NCBI RefSeq assembly: GCF_963678635.1
Contig: NW_026971123.1
Coordinates: 7,501 to 34,229 of the forward strand
DNA from: Symsagittifera roscoffensis
Lineage: Eukaryota > Xenacoelomorpha > Acoela > Convolutidae
Direction of reading: 5' to 3'
DNA length: 26,729 bases
In this document: positions 1-9,632 of the stretch, one piece after another
Position numbering within the stretch: position 1 is the stretch's first letter
Layout: each line of letters opens with the position of its first letter
Notes under the pieces: generated by a model
Databases searched by the model: none
What the model was told of the DNA's origin: nothing
The model's input: only the letters and a program-made list of their open reading frames with translations
Program-made: the position numbers and the translations under genes

Positions 1-360
1 ATAGGGATCATTAGGTATAAATATTTTACATAGGGATCATTAGGTATAATATAAATTTTTTTACAAGGGATCATTAAGTAAAGAAATTTGAAAAAAAAAT
101 TGAAAAAAAAAAATTGAAAAAAAAAATTTGAAAAAAAATTTGAAAAAAAAAATTTGAAAAAAAAAAATTTGAAAAAAAAAATTTTTTTTTTGGAAATTTT
201 TAGATGAAAAATTTTTTTGGAAAATTTTTTACATAGGGATCATTAGGTATAAATATTTTACATAGGGATCATTAGGTATAAATATTTTACATAGGGATCA
301 TTAGGTATAAATATTTACATAGGGATCATTAGGTATAATCTATACCCAATGATCCCTGTA
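1..360. repeat. AT-rich tandem repeat, ~29-bp unit, with A-rich core
   Basis: A unit of about 29 bases containing AGGGATCATTAGGTATAAA recurs at 1, 30 and 66 (degenerate), then at about 233, 262, 291 and 319. Between about 80 and 210 the array is replaced by runs of A and T built on a GAAAAAAAAATTT-type motif. The array ends in an inverted copy of its own unit (321-357), followed by a C-run at about 367-378. No coding potential is seen. It directly precedes the Penelope-like fragments and may be its own satellite or part of an element end. Confidence 0.85.
321..357. repeat. Perfect-looking hairpin at the end of the tandem array
   Basis: AGGGATCATTAGGTATA (321-337) and TATACCCAATGATCCCT (341-357) are reverse complements over 17 bases with one mismatch and a 3-base loop. 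The left arm is the repeat unit itself, so the array ends by inverting on itself. Confidence 0.8.
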
Positions 361-385
361 GGGATCACCCCCCCCCCCGATCCCA

Positions 386-780
386 GTGTCGTATATCTAT
401 ACTACTCCGGACACCGAAGACAGTGCAAATCCCCGGAATGAAGTCAATGCGGAAGTGGTCCACTTTATCAAGAACGTGAAGCGTCAGCAACCTGATCGGG
501 CTCTCCAAAAAGTCCGACTGGTCTTTCAAGCAGAACCGATTAAAGGCAAATGGACGAAGATGAAGTTATGCTCTCTTTACACGTCAACAGCTTGTTCACC
601 AATGTTCCAGTTGAGGAGTCCATTCAGCTCGCTGCTGACCTTCTGTACTCTTCTACTGAAGTGTCTTCTTTCGATCGTGAAACCTTCGTGGAGTTGATGA
701 GATTAACGGTCACTGACGTTCACTTCAACTGTGTTGGCCAATGGTATGTTCAACAAGGGAGCAGGTTTTTTCCTGATGTC
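386..780 (+). pseudogene. Penelope-like element reverse transcriptase fragment, copy A
   Basis: From about 550 the frame reads MDEDEVMLSLHVNSLFTNVP and continues with VEESIQLAADLL. This is the palm-entry block (SLFTNVP) typical of Penelope-like element reverse transcriptases. It breaks off after a Y-V-Q at about 750, just where an RT would continue towards its MGSP motif. The same block recurs about 705 bases downstream in copy B with high nucleotide identity, so this is one of two copies. Upstream (386-549) the sequence is open in another frame but I do not recognise it. The fragment lacks catalytic residues and cannot be functional. Seen: the motif and the duplication. Inferred: a truncated tandem or nested insertion. 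Confidence 0.75.
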
Positions 781-950
781 AGAAGCCGACTAAGAGAAAC
801 GTCTTTCGGATCTTTCGTCAGGCAGGGTTGTCAAAAGATCTTGACCTTTTTGAATCTTGATCTTGATTGCCCAACCGTGACCTTGATCTTGACAATATCA
901 GGCCGTCAGTTCAAGCTCGAGAAGGGTACGGGCAGAGGAAAAGACATATT
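781..950. other. Junction between the two Penelope-like copies
   Basis: The stretch includes a low-complexity segment of repeated TTGATCTTGA-like words (about 835-895). No domain is recognised. It probably marks the join between copy A and copy B. Confidence 0.4.
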
Positions 951-1551
951 GCTGAAGACAGAAGACAGTTTCGATTTGCGTCTTGCGGAACTGGAAAAGA
1001 AAGGCAAAACTGACTCCGAGTTTCTCCGTCTTGTGCGCTCCTATGGAGCCCAACCAGCGCTTCTATGGCCTTGCGAAAATCCCTAAAGCTGAGACTCCTC
1101 TTCGTCCCATTCTCTCTTTTCCTGGCAGCTGCTACGAAGTGTTCACGACGATATTCATTGGCTATCAGGAGAACCTTCCTGGAGCAAGAATTGAGACGTC
1201 TACTGAGAAGATGAAAGAGATGCTGCAGAATGTTGGACGCAGAATGCTGCTGAGTTGGACGAAAATGAACTTATGGTCTCTTTACAAGCCAAGAGCTTGT
1301 TCACCAATGTTCCAGTTGAGGAGTCCATTCAGCTCGCTGTTGACCTTATGAAATCTTCTCCTGAAGTGCTTTCTTTCGACCGTGAAACCTTCGTGGTGTT
1401 GATGATATTAACGCTCAGTGACGTTCACTTCATGTGTGTTGGCCAATGCTATGTTCAAATTGTTGGTTTCGCGATGGGCTCATCGTTGGCAGTTATTCTT
1501 TCGAATATGTGGCTGAAGCAGTTTGAGCCGTGTATTGGCGGCATTGTCCCT

Positions 1552-1677
1552 GAGTCTTTGGAATCTCTTGACACGGGGGAGTTCACGGACACCGCAGCTA
1601 CTCCGGATGTGCAAGAGTCTTCTGAGTCGGCCGACACCGGAGCGTTCACGGTCACCGCAGCTGCTTCTGATGTTCGC
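1552..1677 (+). repeat. 63-bp in-frame tandem duplication inside the Penelope-like RT
   Basis: Two adjacent 21-codon units (1552-1614 and 1615-1677) encode related peptides with the shared pattern ES..S-DTG-FT-TAA-DV. They diverge mainly by substitution, so the duplication is old. They sit between the MGSS and RYLDG motifs, where Penelope-like RTs usually have only a short linker. Confidence 0.75.
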
Positions 1678-2490
1678 TGGCCGTGTGTCTTCTGCAAAAA
1701 GCATTCGCAAATCGCGGTTTCTCGGTTCGTTGTTGCCAGTGTTTGTGCTGGGCTTACCGTGCTTGTGCGATTTTGACGGTTGCGGAAGTGAAGTTCTTGA
1801 GCAAACGAAAGTGGTTTTTCTGGTTGTCGGCGTGCCTCTGAATATCGCGCTGCTTCTGAAACGACAAAAATTTTTGGCAGGTACCTCGACGGAATTCTCC
1901 ACTCTGTGAAAAATTTCAGAAACTTCCAGCTTGGTAAAAACAGCAAACATGCATCCGAACTTAAAATTCACTAAGAAACTTGAGATTCACAGAGCCTTGT
2001 TGCCTTTTCTCGACATGTTGGCGACGAGAGCAAAAAGTAGGCTGCAGACGTCCTGGTACTGTAAACCGACGGACACAGGGCTGTCGTTCAGCTACTATGC
2101 AGTTGCTACCAGCGAATACAAATGGAACATCGCCGAAGGCACTATCCACAGGATTCATCATGCTACGTCGACGTGGGAGGCTTTCAACGGCGGTCTTGAG
2201 AAAGCCACAGCGGATTGGGAGCGAATCATAATCCACCTTCTTTCTACTCCCCCATTGTTCGTGCCACTGTTGAGAAGCTTTTGGAGACGAGAGTCAACAC
2301 ACTGGAGCAGAAGGCTGCATGCAAAACGGAGAGAAGCGCCGTCGTCTTGCAGTATAGAGGTCCTGTGTCTGACGAGTTCTGCGAACACCTCAGATCAGCT
2401 ACCGGGGTCCCAGTCATCTTCACTACGAGCAAGCTGAAATCCTGTCTGTCCACATTGAAGTGTCCCATTCCATAGGAACTCAGAAGGCGG

Positions 2491-2640
2491 ATTGTTTATC
2501 AACTCACGTGTACAGAATGTGAAGCCTGCTATGTCGGCAAAACCATCCGGTGTTTTAAAACCAGACTACAGGAACACTGAAGGGCCGGCTCACCTGTTGG
2601 CGGCCACCTGAGAGAGTGAGGAGACGATAAAGTTTCACCG
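2491..2640 (+). pseudogene. GIY-YIG endonuclease domain of the Penelope-like element
   Basis: The frame reads VYQLTC (2494-2511), CYVGKTIR (2527-2550) and TRLQEH (2560-2577), then an in-frame TGA, then SPVGGHLRE (about 2590-2616). These are the conserved blocks of the GIY-YIG nuclease that canonical Penelope-like elements carry at their C-terminus for target cleavage. The TGA splits the domain. The call rests on motif order and position after the RT. Confidence 0.8.
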
Positions 2641-2774
2641 GATTTGCAATGCAAGATTTTGGACATGAGCATTGACACCCAGAAATTGTTCACCCTCGAA
2701 GAAGCTATGAATTGCAGTATTGCGAAGTTGTTTGCGTTGCGAGTGTGCGTGGTTTGCAAGTTCGAACGTTTCTT

Positions 2775-4480
2775 ACGCACAAGATGAACGACAGGCTCTC
2801 AGAAATCCAAAAAAAAAATTCCAGAGCATTCGAGAGACAAGTCAACTGCCATCAGTATTGTACTTGAATGATTTAATAGCTGTTACCGACAAGGAAACGG
2901 GTGATCTCTTTGAGAGTTTTTTCCAATCTGTATTCACCACCTCTCACTACAAAAGAAACCCAAAAGAGTCCAGAGCAAAGATAGACAAGATCCGTTTTAC
3001 GAGAGCAGAAATAGAAAAACATTGGAGAACTAGTGCACTGGTAAAACTAAAGGCCCTGATGGTCTGGGAAATTTCCACTAAAACGTTTGACTAAAGGTCT
3101 AGCTAGCACCTTCCCTGACAATCCTTTTCAACTTATTCGCAAACAAGCATATCTATCCAAATCGGTGAAAAACCAGTAACATCAAACCTTTTTTTCGAAG
3201 ATGGAGATAAATAGGACATATCAAACTATCGACTAGCCTCGCTGTTAACATGTTTATCCAAATTTTCAAAACATAAATTTTTCACATACTTAAAGATGCC
3301 ATTGGAATCACTATCCGACAAGAACAACATGAGTTCACAAAAACTAAATCAACAATGACACAGATGAAGCTCTACCCATCCGAACTTTTTGATAACCTAG
3401 ATCTACCAACTTTAGTGTCCCTCTATCTTGACTTCGAAAAAGCCTTTCAGAAAGTGAGTCACGAGAAGTTACCTGAGTAATTAGGAGAATATGGAGTTAA
3501 AGTTGGAGTGATAGATCTTCTTGAGAGCTATCTTAAAGGACTGACACAGAGAGCAGAAGAGAGAAACTCATCATCATCTGAGGTTGGAGTGAAAAGTGGT
3601 GTCCCTCAAGGCTCAGTCCTGGAGCCAATAATTTTCATTATCTTCTTGAACGATCTTCCGAATTATGTTATTTCGAGAAGCTTTGGGTACGCAGATTACT
3701 GCAAAATGGTTGCAACGAATTCAATATTACTTTAAGTTGACGCTGTCGGAATTGGCAAATGGTGCACCCGCAATGTGATGAAACTCATTATCAGCAAATT
3801 CAAAGTACTACACTTTAAAGAAGATACGAACATTACTCTGATATGTCAACCGCTGATACATAAACAAAGAAAAAGATTTTGGAAGTATTGTGTCCCATGA
3901 ATTATCATGGACTGCCAACGCCGAAAGAAGATGTGAAAGGCCATTAAAGCGTTCTACACGATCAAACGCAATATAGCTAAAGGAACAAAATGGCAGGCAA
4001 AAAGAATCTATTTCGGAGTTAAATAGTTCCAGCAATATCATATGGTGCCATTCTGTGGCAGGCAGGCAAAGTGGATATTAGAAGGATCAAAAAGGTACAG
4101 GAAACGGTTAGAAAGTGGATCCTGGGAACTAAGCGATTGGGATATAAAGAACGACTAAAAAAAATCACGAAAGTCACATACTTCTTGTTTTAATTGACAT
4201 AATCAAAGGCAGATTCAACATCGAGTGGAAACCATTTGCCGAAATAAGCAAAACACCGCAAAATAAACAAGCTAGCGAGTTGAAAGTATTAAAAACAAGA
4301 ATAAAAAGAAAACAAGATAGCATTTTCTTGTCGAGGAAAATTCCTTGCAAACGCTTTTGGTAAAAAAAAAGGCCTAATTTAAGCCAAAATAAACCATCCA
4401 AACAGCAAATTAACAGAAATATGTAACAATTACGTCGAATCGAAAATTCATCTCGACGATACTTCCTCCTGGAGGCTGTT
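2775..4480 (+). pseudogene. Non-LTR (LINE) reverse transcriptase, jockey/CR1-like, heavily mutated
   Basis: The segment begins NPKKKFQSIRE (about 2800), the usual NPKxFWxxIR entry of jockey/CR1-type LINEs, followed by LFESFFQSVFTTS (about 2906-2944). Palm motifs follow: LYLDFEKAF (about 3424-3450), GVPQGSVLEPIIFIIF (about 3598-3645), then YADY (3688-3699) where YADD is expected, so the second catalytic Asp is lost. Downstream, AISYGAILWQAGKVD and IRRIKKVQE...RKWILG (about 4033-4130) match the LINE thumb region. A degraded FLSRKIP-like block near 4325 matches the usual C-terminal end. There are many frameshifts and stops. No endonuclease domain is visible, so the copy is 5'-truncated, as is normal for LINEs. 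It abuts the Penelope-like tail directly. Confidence 0.8.
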
Positions 4481-4654
4481 ATGTATCTGTCAAAACTGTA
4501 GAAACGAACACAAACTCAACTGATTTTTGGCAAATTTGAAACTCGGGACTAATATCCCTTGAACGTTTGCCCTGAATTCTGTACTATGATGATAATTATT
4601 ATGATTATTATTATGAATATTATCATTATTATGATTATTTTTAATAATATGAAT
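4481..4654. repeat. Spacer with ATT/ATG microsatellite
   Basis: Positions about 4586-4661 are a degenerate run of ATTATTATGATTATTATT type. It ends where recognisable copia protease sequence begins. No gene is seen in the rest of the spacer. Confidence 0.75.
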
Positions 4655-4728
4655 AATATTGGATTATGAGTTCCAGGGCATCAAAGCACATGACTTCCGA
4701 CAAAGCAAAATTTACAAAGTTTTTTGGG

Positions 4729-4736
4729 TTTGAGAC
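4729..4736. repeat. Left 8-bp target-site duplication of the hAT-type MITE
   Basis: TTTGAGAC, identical to 5227-5234. Deleting the MITE and one copy restores an uninterrupted copia protease frame (GFETPRTVKL). Confidence 0.92.
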
Positions 4737-5226
4737 CAGGGCTGTTCAAAAATCAATTGCGATTGCAATCGATTGCAATCGAGAATGATTTTTGGCAACA
4801 ATTAGTTGTTTTTTTAACATAGTTAATTGCAAGGATTGATTGTAAAGGCTGCAGTCATGGCAATCACGCACAACTGCACTGATGCGAACACATATTGTTT
4901 GCTTTGTATGATGTAATGTACTGCCAAGTATGCCCATGGTGATTTGCGACAGAGACTTCTGCCATCAAACCTGGAGATGCAGCTCTTTTTGTGCATCAAC
5001 AACAATTTTTGGGATGACAACCTCGTGTTGAGAATCTGCGTGTCAGTGCCAGAGCAATATTTTTTCTTTATTTATTAGTTACTTTATAGAATACTTTATT
5101 TGCAATTGATTGCAATGATTGTAAAGTTGGGCAATGATTGATGGTAAAATCTCATATCATTGCAATGATTGATTGTTACAGAATTAATTGATTGTTAGTG
5201 TTGCTTTTGATTTTGGAACAGCCCTG
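4737..5226. mobile_element. hAT-type non-autonomous element (MITE), 490 bp
   Basis: Termini are CAGGGCTGTTC...CAGCCCTG. The left end CAGGGCTGTTCAAAAATCAA and the reverse complement of the right end CAGGGCTGTTCCAAAATCAA differ at one of 20 positions. Perfect 8-bp target duplications TTTGAGAC flank it. An 8-bp duplication together with a CAGGG-type terminus points to the hAT superfamily. The interior is rich in CAATTGATTGCAATGATTG-like words and codes for nothing convincing, so it depends on a transposase encoded elsewhere. It inserted into the copia protease after that element had arrived. Confidence 0.9.
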
Positions 5227-5234
5227 TTTGAGAC
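5227..5234. repeat. Right 8-bp target-site duplication of the hAT-type MITE
   Basis: TTTGAGAC, identical to 4729-4736. Confidence 0.92.
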
Positions 5235-5469
5235 ACCTAGAACAGTTAAGCTGGTTGACGGCAAAATCATCGATGCAATCGGTAAAGGATCAATTCACTG
5301 CGGCTTCAGAGTGAACGACAAAACAAGAGGTTTGTGTTACAGAATGTACATCTTGTACCACAGCTGAGCAACAGTTTTGTTTATGTTCCAGCGTTGATTT
5401 CGAAGGGTGCCGAAGTCACCTTCACATCCGCAGGTTGCCAGATGAGTGAAGACTGGAAAGCTTATAGCA

Positions 5470-5625
5470 TGCGGTTTTGAGCAGTTTTTTAAGCAAGATT
5501 TGAGCGGTTTGAGCGGTTTTTCCAAAAAACCGCCCAAACCGCTCAAACCGCTCAAATCTTGCTGGAAAACCGCTCAAACCGCCCATATCTTGAGCGGTTT
5601 TTGAGCGGGATCTCGACCCGGGCAG
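5470..5625. repeat. Fold-back repeat built from TTTGAGCGG units
   Basis: Many copies of the 9-mer TTTGAGCGG and its complement occur here. The 22-base arm at 5492-5513 is an exact reverse complement of 5542-5563. The 28-base loop itself folds through GCGGTTTTT/AAAAAACCGC. A second, partial set of inverted units runs to about 5610, and the block ends near GATCTCGACCCGGGC. It interrupts the copia region between the protease spacer and the pre-integrase domain, so it probably inserted there. No target duplication could be fixed. Confidence 0.75.
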
Positions 5626-6575
5626 TCGCCAGCTAGCAAGATGACATGATGTATCGCGTGAATGTTGTTCCGTTGAGCAATTCAAACGCCGCTTTGGATG
5701 AGCAGTCGTTGAGTATTTGACATGCTAGATTCGGACAGTTGAGCAATGAAGCTCTACAGCAGGTTGCGAAGTCAGAGAGAGTAAGAAGACTAATCAAAAC
5801 AGTCATGAATGACAAGTGTGACGGTTGTTCCGAGCGAAAGCATCACAGAGCGCCTTTTTCAACGCGCACAAAGACTCGAGCAGAAGCGCTAGGCAGAGTC
5901 TACAGTGATGTAAGCGGGCCGATAGACGTTCAGTCGTTGGACGGAAGTTGATACTTCATCACATTCGTTGATGATTTTCCAAGGTTAGTTCATGTTAACG
6001 TTCTGATAAAGAAGAATTAAGCATACGAGAAGTTTGTTGAGTACGTCAACAATGTGGAGAAACAAACAGCAAAACTTGTGAAAGTTCTCCGAACGGGCAG
6101 AGGAGGTGAGTAGGACTCGAAGCAATTCCGAAATTTTTGCGAGTCTTGAGGTATCAGTCGAGAACTGACAGTTCCAGGTTCTTCGCAGCAGAATGGAGTT
6201 GCTGAGACAATGAACAGAACAATGAACAACTATGCATCATCAATGCTTCAACATGCGCAAATGCCGAAGATGTTTTGGGCTGAAGCAATAGTAGCTGCAG
6301 CGCATATACGCAGCAATGTAACATTCGCCCGTAAATACATGCCGACAGAAAATAAAGCTAGGTTCTGAAACGAGTGGCTAGCGTCTAAACACAGCTTCAC
6401 ACGCTTTTAACCGTCTGCCAAAGCCAGTTCAATATGTGGTCCAATAACATCGGGTCGACAAAGTCATTACTATTTAAGGCTATCAGCCAAAGCGCGCAAA
6501 TCAATTGAGTTATATGCAAAATTAGTGAGCTCATGTCAGGGTCTAAGTAACCACAGACCACGAGATCACTACTAA

Positions 6576-7199
6576 AAACAAGGCTACAACTTAATTATCA
6601 TTTTACTATTGTTTTTGTTCAGTAGATAACAATCATCATGTCCATCGGAGATGGATCAACCGTTTCTCTCAACTCCTGGATTCTCATTATCTGAAAACGA
6701 ACTTGATGTTATTTAATTCACTTCAGGGCACTTCAGGAAGCTACAAGTTGTTTAAAAACCAGCTTCCAGTCTTTTCCCAAGACCCTTCCTGATTCTTGAA
6801 TCCGGTCAAAGAGCTGTCTTCATAACGACCAGGAAGGGTAGAAAATTGCTCCCAATATCCCTCCTGATTCTCGGGGATGGCTCTGTAACCATTGTAGCTG
6901 CACAATCTTTACACTTCGAAATGCTTTTCCGCTAAAATCTTCAACTATAATTTCCGTCGTCTCTCTATTTAGTCGCACGTCTGTGTTATAACCGCGAAAA
7001 TCGTTGTTCTGTTTTTCGCGGTTCTATTGTTCGCAAAATTTCAAGGTCGTGACGTGTCTTAATTTTCAAACGAACTTTTAAAAATTATTTCGTCACTCGA
7101 AATTAACCTCTCCGAGTTCGTTCACTTGGACGATTAACACTACCAACAGTTCAAAACATCAAATCCTGCCACTGAACTGTTCCAGATAAAAACTCGTTT
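6576..7199. other. No gene recognised
   Basis: Short open frames only. Two related words, CCTTCCTGATTCT and CCTCCTGATTCTC, recur near 6785 and 6861. A pyrimidine-rich tract ending in TTTCAG (about 7190-7220) could be a splice acceptor for the next feature. Confidence 0.5.
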
Positions 7200-7209
7200 T
7201 TTTTCTGAC

Positions 7210-7446
7210 ATGCATTTCAGGTCATTCTGGTCGAATGTCACGTACTCCCTGGACAGCCCGGTCAAGGTGCTCACTGAACTTCGAGTAACTCATCAGAGTG
7301 GTGTAGTGTCATCGATCAGAATTTACAAATTGCATGAAAAGAATTTTTACCCGCATCACATTGACGCACTACGTGCTACAAATGACATCATACTACTTTG
7401 CTACAGCCTTCTAACATCTTCACCAATCTGCACTCTGAAGATATGA
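7210..7446 (+). pseudogene. Possible isolated S1 serine protease exon (Asp102 region)
   Basis: The frame contains ELRVTHQSGVVSSIRIYKLH followed by EKNFYPHHIDALRATNDIIL. The layout (alternating hydrophobic strand, a His-Glu or His-Pro turn with aromatic residues, then N-D-I-x-L-L) is what surrounds catalytic Asp102 in trypsin-fold proteases (NDIALL). A good acceptor (TTTTTTTTCTGACATGCATTTCAG-like) ends near 7220, so an exon could start there. No clear donor, and no His57 or Ser195 exon, was found nearby. A better-supported S1 gene lies 11 kb downstream on the same strand, so this may be a second, decayed member of a cluster. The similarity is short and could be chance. Confidence 0.4.
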
Positions 7447-8079
7447 CCTAAGATAAAAAATCTTTTCTGACTTTTAGTGTCATAGTTCCGATTTAAAGTC
7501 TCTTCTCCTAAGGTTTAAAAACTGTTGGAACGCAAAACATCCTGTCAACAAAGAAACTATAATTATCCTACTCTGCTTCTTTCTTTCGGAAATTTAGTTG
7601 ATATTTGTCCTGAATAATAAAATTAAGAAACTCGGTGGTTGGATGAAACAATGAAATAGCATCCCTCTTCGAGAGATTACGCAAGTCTTTCAGGTCACCA
7701 CAAAGAAAACAGCCATCTTAATCGATTAAAAACAATCATGCAGTTTGAAATACTTTAATTATACTCTCTACTCAAGCCTTTCTAAATAAATAATAAGTGT
7801 CTCTGAAAACACTAATTAAAATCACGGTTCAAACTTATAAATCCAAGAAACTTTAAACTCAAAATAACAAAAAAAAAATTTTTCTTTCTTCGAGTTTCAA
7901 TTTCATGTTTAGCTGGTTTGGTTTCTCATTTGAGTTTTTCACACAAAACAATTCTGAGTTTTATTTCCACTTCGTTGTTAATCCTTCTTTCATTTCTTTC
8001 TTTCAATTTTTGTCGTTTCAAAGTTCTAAAACTTCTAGATTTTTCTTATCATTTTTTGCATCTTGTCATTCGGCTATTG
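7447..8079. other. AT-rich intergenic DNA
   Basis: No recognisable gene. Short frames rich in Phe, Ser and Leu at 7905-8162 arise from T/C-rich sequence and are not supported. Confidence 0.55.
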
Positions 8080-9557
8080 TCACTGCTCCATCTTCTCCTC
8101 CTGTGACATCAACTGTGCACTCTCGCTTTCCGTCTCTTGCAACACATCGGTGGCCATTCTGACGCCATTGGGGGCAGTCCATCAACATCTCTGCTCTTCT
8201 ACCCTTGGTTTGCAACAAAGTAGAGGGTCCACATTAGGTTCCCTTTTCTACAGAAGCTGTTGTTGAAGCACAACGTCACTTTTATTCCAGGTCTTCCTTC
8301 AACCTTTCCTATTTTTCTCTCCCGTCACAATCAATCGCTTACAACGTTCTTTTCACTGCGGTAGTTACTGCATTCCGATATTTCACGAAAGCTGGCTTAA
8401 AAACTTCTGATTCTAAGTCCATCTGATACGAACTGTACACTCTGCTGTGTTTCGACATGTGCTTTTTGGCATACTCGTTCAACCAAGCAGTCTTGTTGGC
8501 TCTAAACCATGGCATATTTACTTCCGTCTTCTGGCCCATATTTTCTTTACTTTCATCGGAATGTTCGAGATTTGGCACATTGACTCAAAAAGATCTAAAA
8601 CTTTTGGACAATCAAGTTCTTCTAACTGTTCTTTGGTCGGTGCTTCCTGTCGATTGTTCTCTTTAACTTGAGCTTCCAGACATCTGACTGCCATCATAAC
8701 TATTGTTTTGGGCTGTGATGAGTCTGGTAAACCCATGGAGAGCAGCTCTTCAGAGTCCCAGATCAACACCAGATTACTTCGCCCAGGATATCACCATTTT
8801 TGAAGCAAACAATGGCATGGGAACTCATCATGTGTCAACGTGATGCTTCTCCAATTTCCTTTTCCTGACGCTTCCAGCAGTGGTTCCACTTCCATCATCA
8901 CTGGGCTGATTTTGTCACTATCATCCACTAGCACATCCCATGAACTTCTTTTCAAGTATTGGTATAAATTGTCCTTGGTTCTTTCTGGAGCTGTGGCAAA
9001 AACCTTAAAGAGTAGATCGTAAGATTTTTCCGACATTATCGGAAGTCTTACACATTTGCGCACTGAGAGAACTTGATCCACTATCGTCCTTGTGCTTTTT
9101 ACATCCATTGCCACAAAGTGCACTGGATATCCGCTTTTCAACATTGGAGCCATCGTCGAGCCCACTAGGTATCGAGCTCCAGACGGTCTGCGATAAATTT
9201 TATTTCCTAGTGCAGTCACTAAATTCACGTCAGTTCCTCTATGACAATCTGCTATTAGTTCTGTTTCCGTTTTCGTTGATACTGTCTCGCAAGTGATTTT
9301 ATGCAGTCAAGACCTCCACATATATGACCTTCTATTTCACAGACTCTCAGCAGACAGCTACCAGGTTTGATCCAGTCTACTGGTCCCCAGCCAGGCAAAT
9401 CTACACTGTTCTCTCGGTCGCTCCTAGAGGCTGTAGTCATCAGGTTGTACTTCATGTTGAGGTCGCGCAAATTGCAATCTGCAATTAATTCTCTCTGCAC
9501 TTCCTGCGCCGTTTGGGTACTTAGCGTGGGTACCGTGGGTTTTCTTTTCTTAGTCAT
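8080..9557 (-). pseudogene. Broken gene of unknown family, about 480 codons
   Basis: On the minus strand a frame opens with MTKKRKPTVP at 9557 and runs to 9255. A shifted frame continues from about 9290 to 8518 with a single TGA at 8791-8793; both sides of that stop are in the same phase. Another shift near 8540 leads into a frame ending at 8339. An acidic tail (QETESES...EEKMEQ, stop at 8080-8082) may be the C-terminus. Composition is protein-like throughout (balanced charges, Trp and Cys present), and the opposite strand gives nothing better. I do not recognise the family. The motif ELIADC occurs twice, about 50 codons apart. The N-terminus is basic. Few lesions over 1.5 kb suggest recent decay, or sequencing errors. 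It lies on the same strand as the frames upstream at 10157-13601. Confidence 0.5.
8518..9228 (-). pseudogene. Core segment of the unknown minus-strand gene, one in-frame stop
   Basis: A single phase, about 237 codons, interrupted only by TGA at 8791-8793. It contains TMAPMLKSGYPVHFVAMDVK, then RTIVDQVLSVRKCVRLPIMS, and after the stop IWDSEELLSMGLPD and DCPKVLDLFESMCQISNIPM. No catalytic motif, signal peptide or membrane segment is evident. Without the stop it would be the longest minus-strand frame in the window. Function unknown. Confidence 0.5.
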
Positions 9558-9632
9558 GCTGTTAGGTTGTGGTTTATGGTGTTTAGTAAGCTTGCGTTGG
9601 TTAGTTTGGATTATTATATAATTCCTTTCCAA

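Larger units (their letters stand above)
951..2770 (+). pseudogene. Penelope-like element, copy B: reverse transcriptase plus GIY-YIG nuclease, broken
   Basis: Blocks occur in the order expected for a Penelope-like element. RFYGLAKIPKAETPLRPI (from about 1062) is the RT fingers motif. SLFTNVP follows at about 1297, and GFAMGSSLAVILSNMW at about 1465-1515. RYLDG (1879-1893) is the catalytic YxDD box with its second Asp replaced by Gly. LPFLDMLATR and CKPTDTGLSFSYY (about 2000-2090) are typical post-palm blocks. The GIY-YIG nuclease end reads VYQLTC, then CYVGKTIR, then TRLQEH (2491-2577). The tail ILD...LFTLEEA (about 2655-2708) matches the usual C-terminus. Breaks: a frameshift near 1240, another between RYLDG and the next block, further shifts upstream of the nuclease, and a TGA at 2578-2580. 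About 110 codons of unusual sequence lie between MGSS and RYLDG. Family call is firm; activity is excluded by the missing Asp and the stops. Confidence 0.85.
4655..6575 (+). pseudogene. Ty1/copia element fragment: protease, pre-integrase and integrase
   Basis: WIMSSRASKHMT (about 4658-4700) corresponds to the copia protease active-site block W-x-x-DSGAS-x-HM, with DSG changed to SSR. After the MITE the protease continues as RTVKLVDGKIIDAIGKGSIH (about 5238-5297). LQNVHLVPQLSNSF and LISKGAEVTF (about 5338-5430) are typical of the protease/pre-integrase spacer. HARFGQL and CDGC (about 5728-5832) are the H-H-C-C zinc finger. VYSDVSGPIDV (about 5899-5931) holds the first integrase Asp. RTGRGGE (about 6091-6111) stands where RSDNGGE is expected, so the second catalytic Asp is lost. 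QQNGVAETMNRTMN (about 6185-6226) holds the Glu region. A weak GYQPKR-type block near 6480 hints at the pre-RT region. Stops and frameshifts abound. No RT, RNase H or LTRs are found. Confidence 0.85.

Noticed and set aside
1455-1971. Two 163-codon minus-strand open frames opposite the Penelope-like RT
   Set aside because: They lie antisense to a clearly recognised RT with conserved motifs; their openness follows from the sense-strand composition.
4737-5226. Minus-strand frames of 63 and 65 codons at 4746-5020
   Set aside because: Inside the hAT-type MITE; no transposase similarity.
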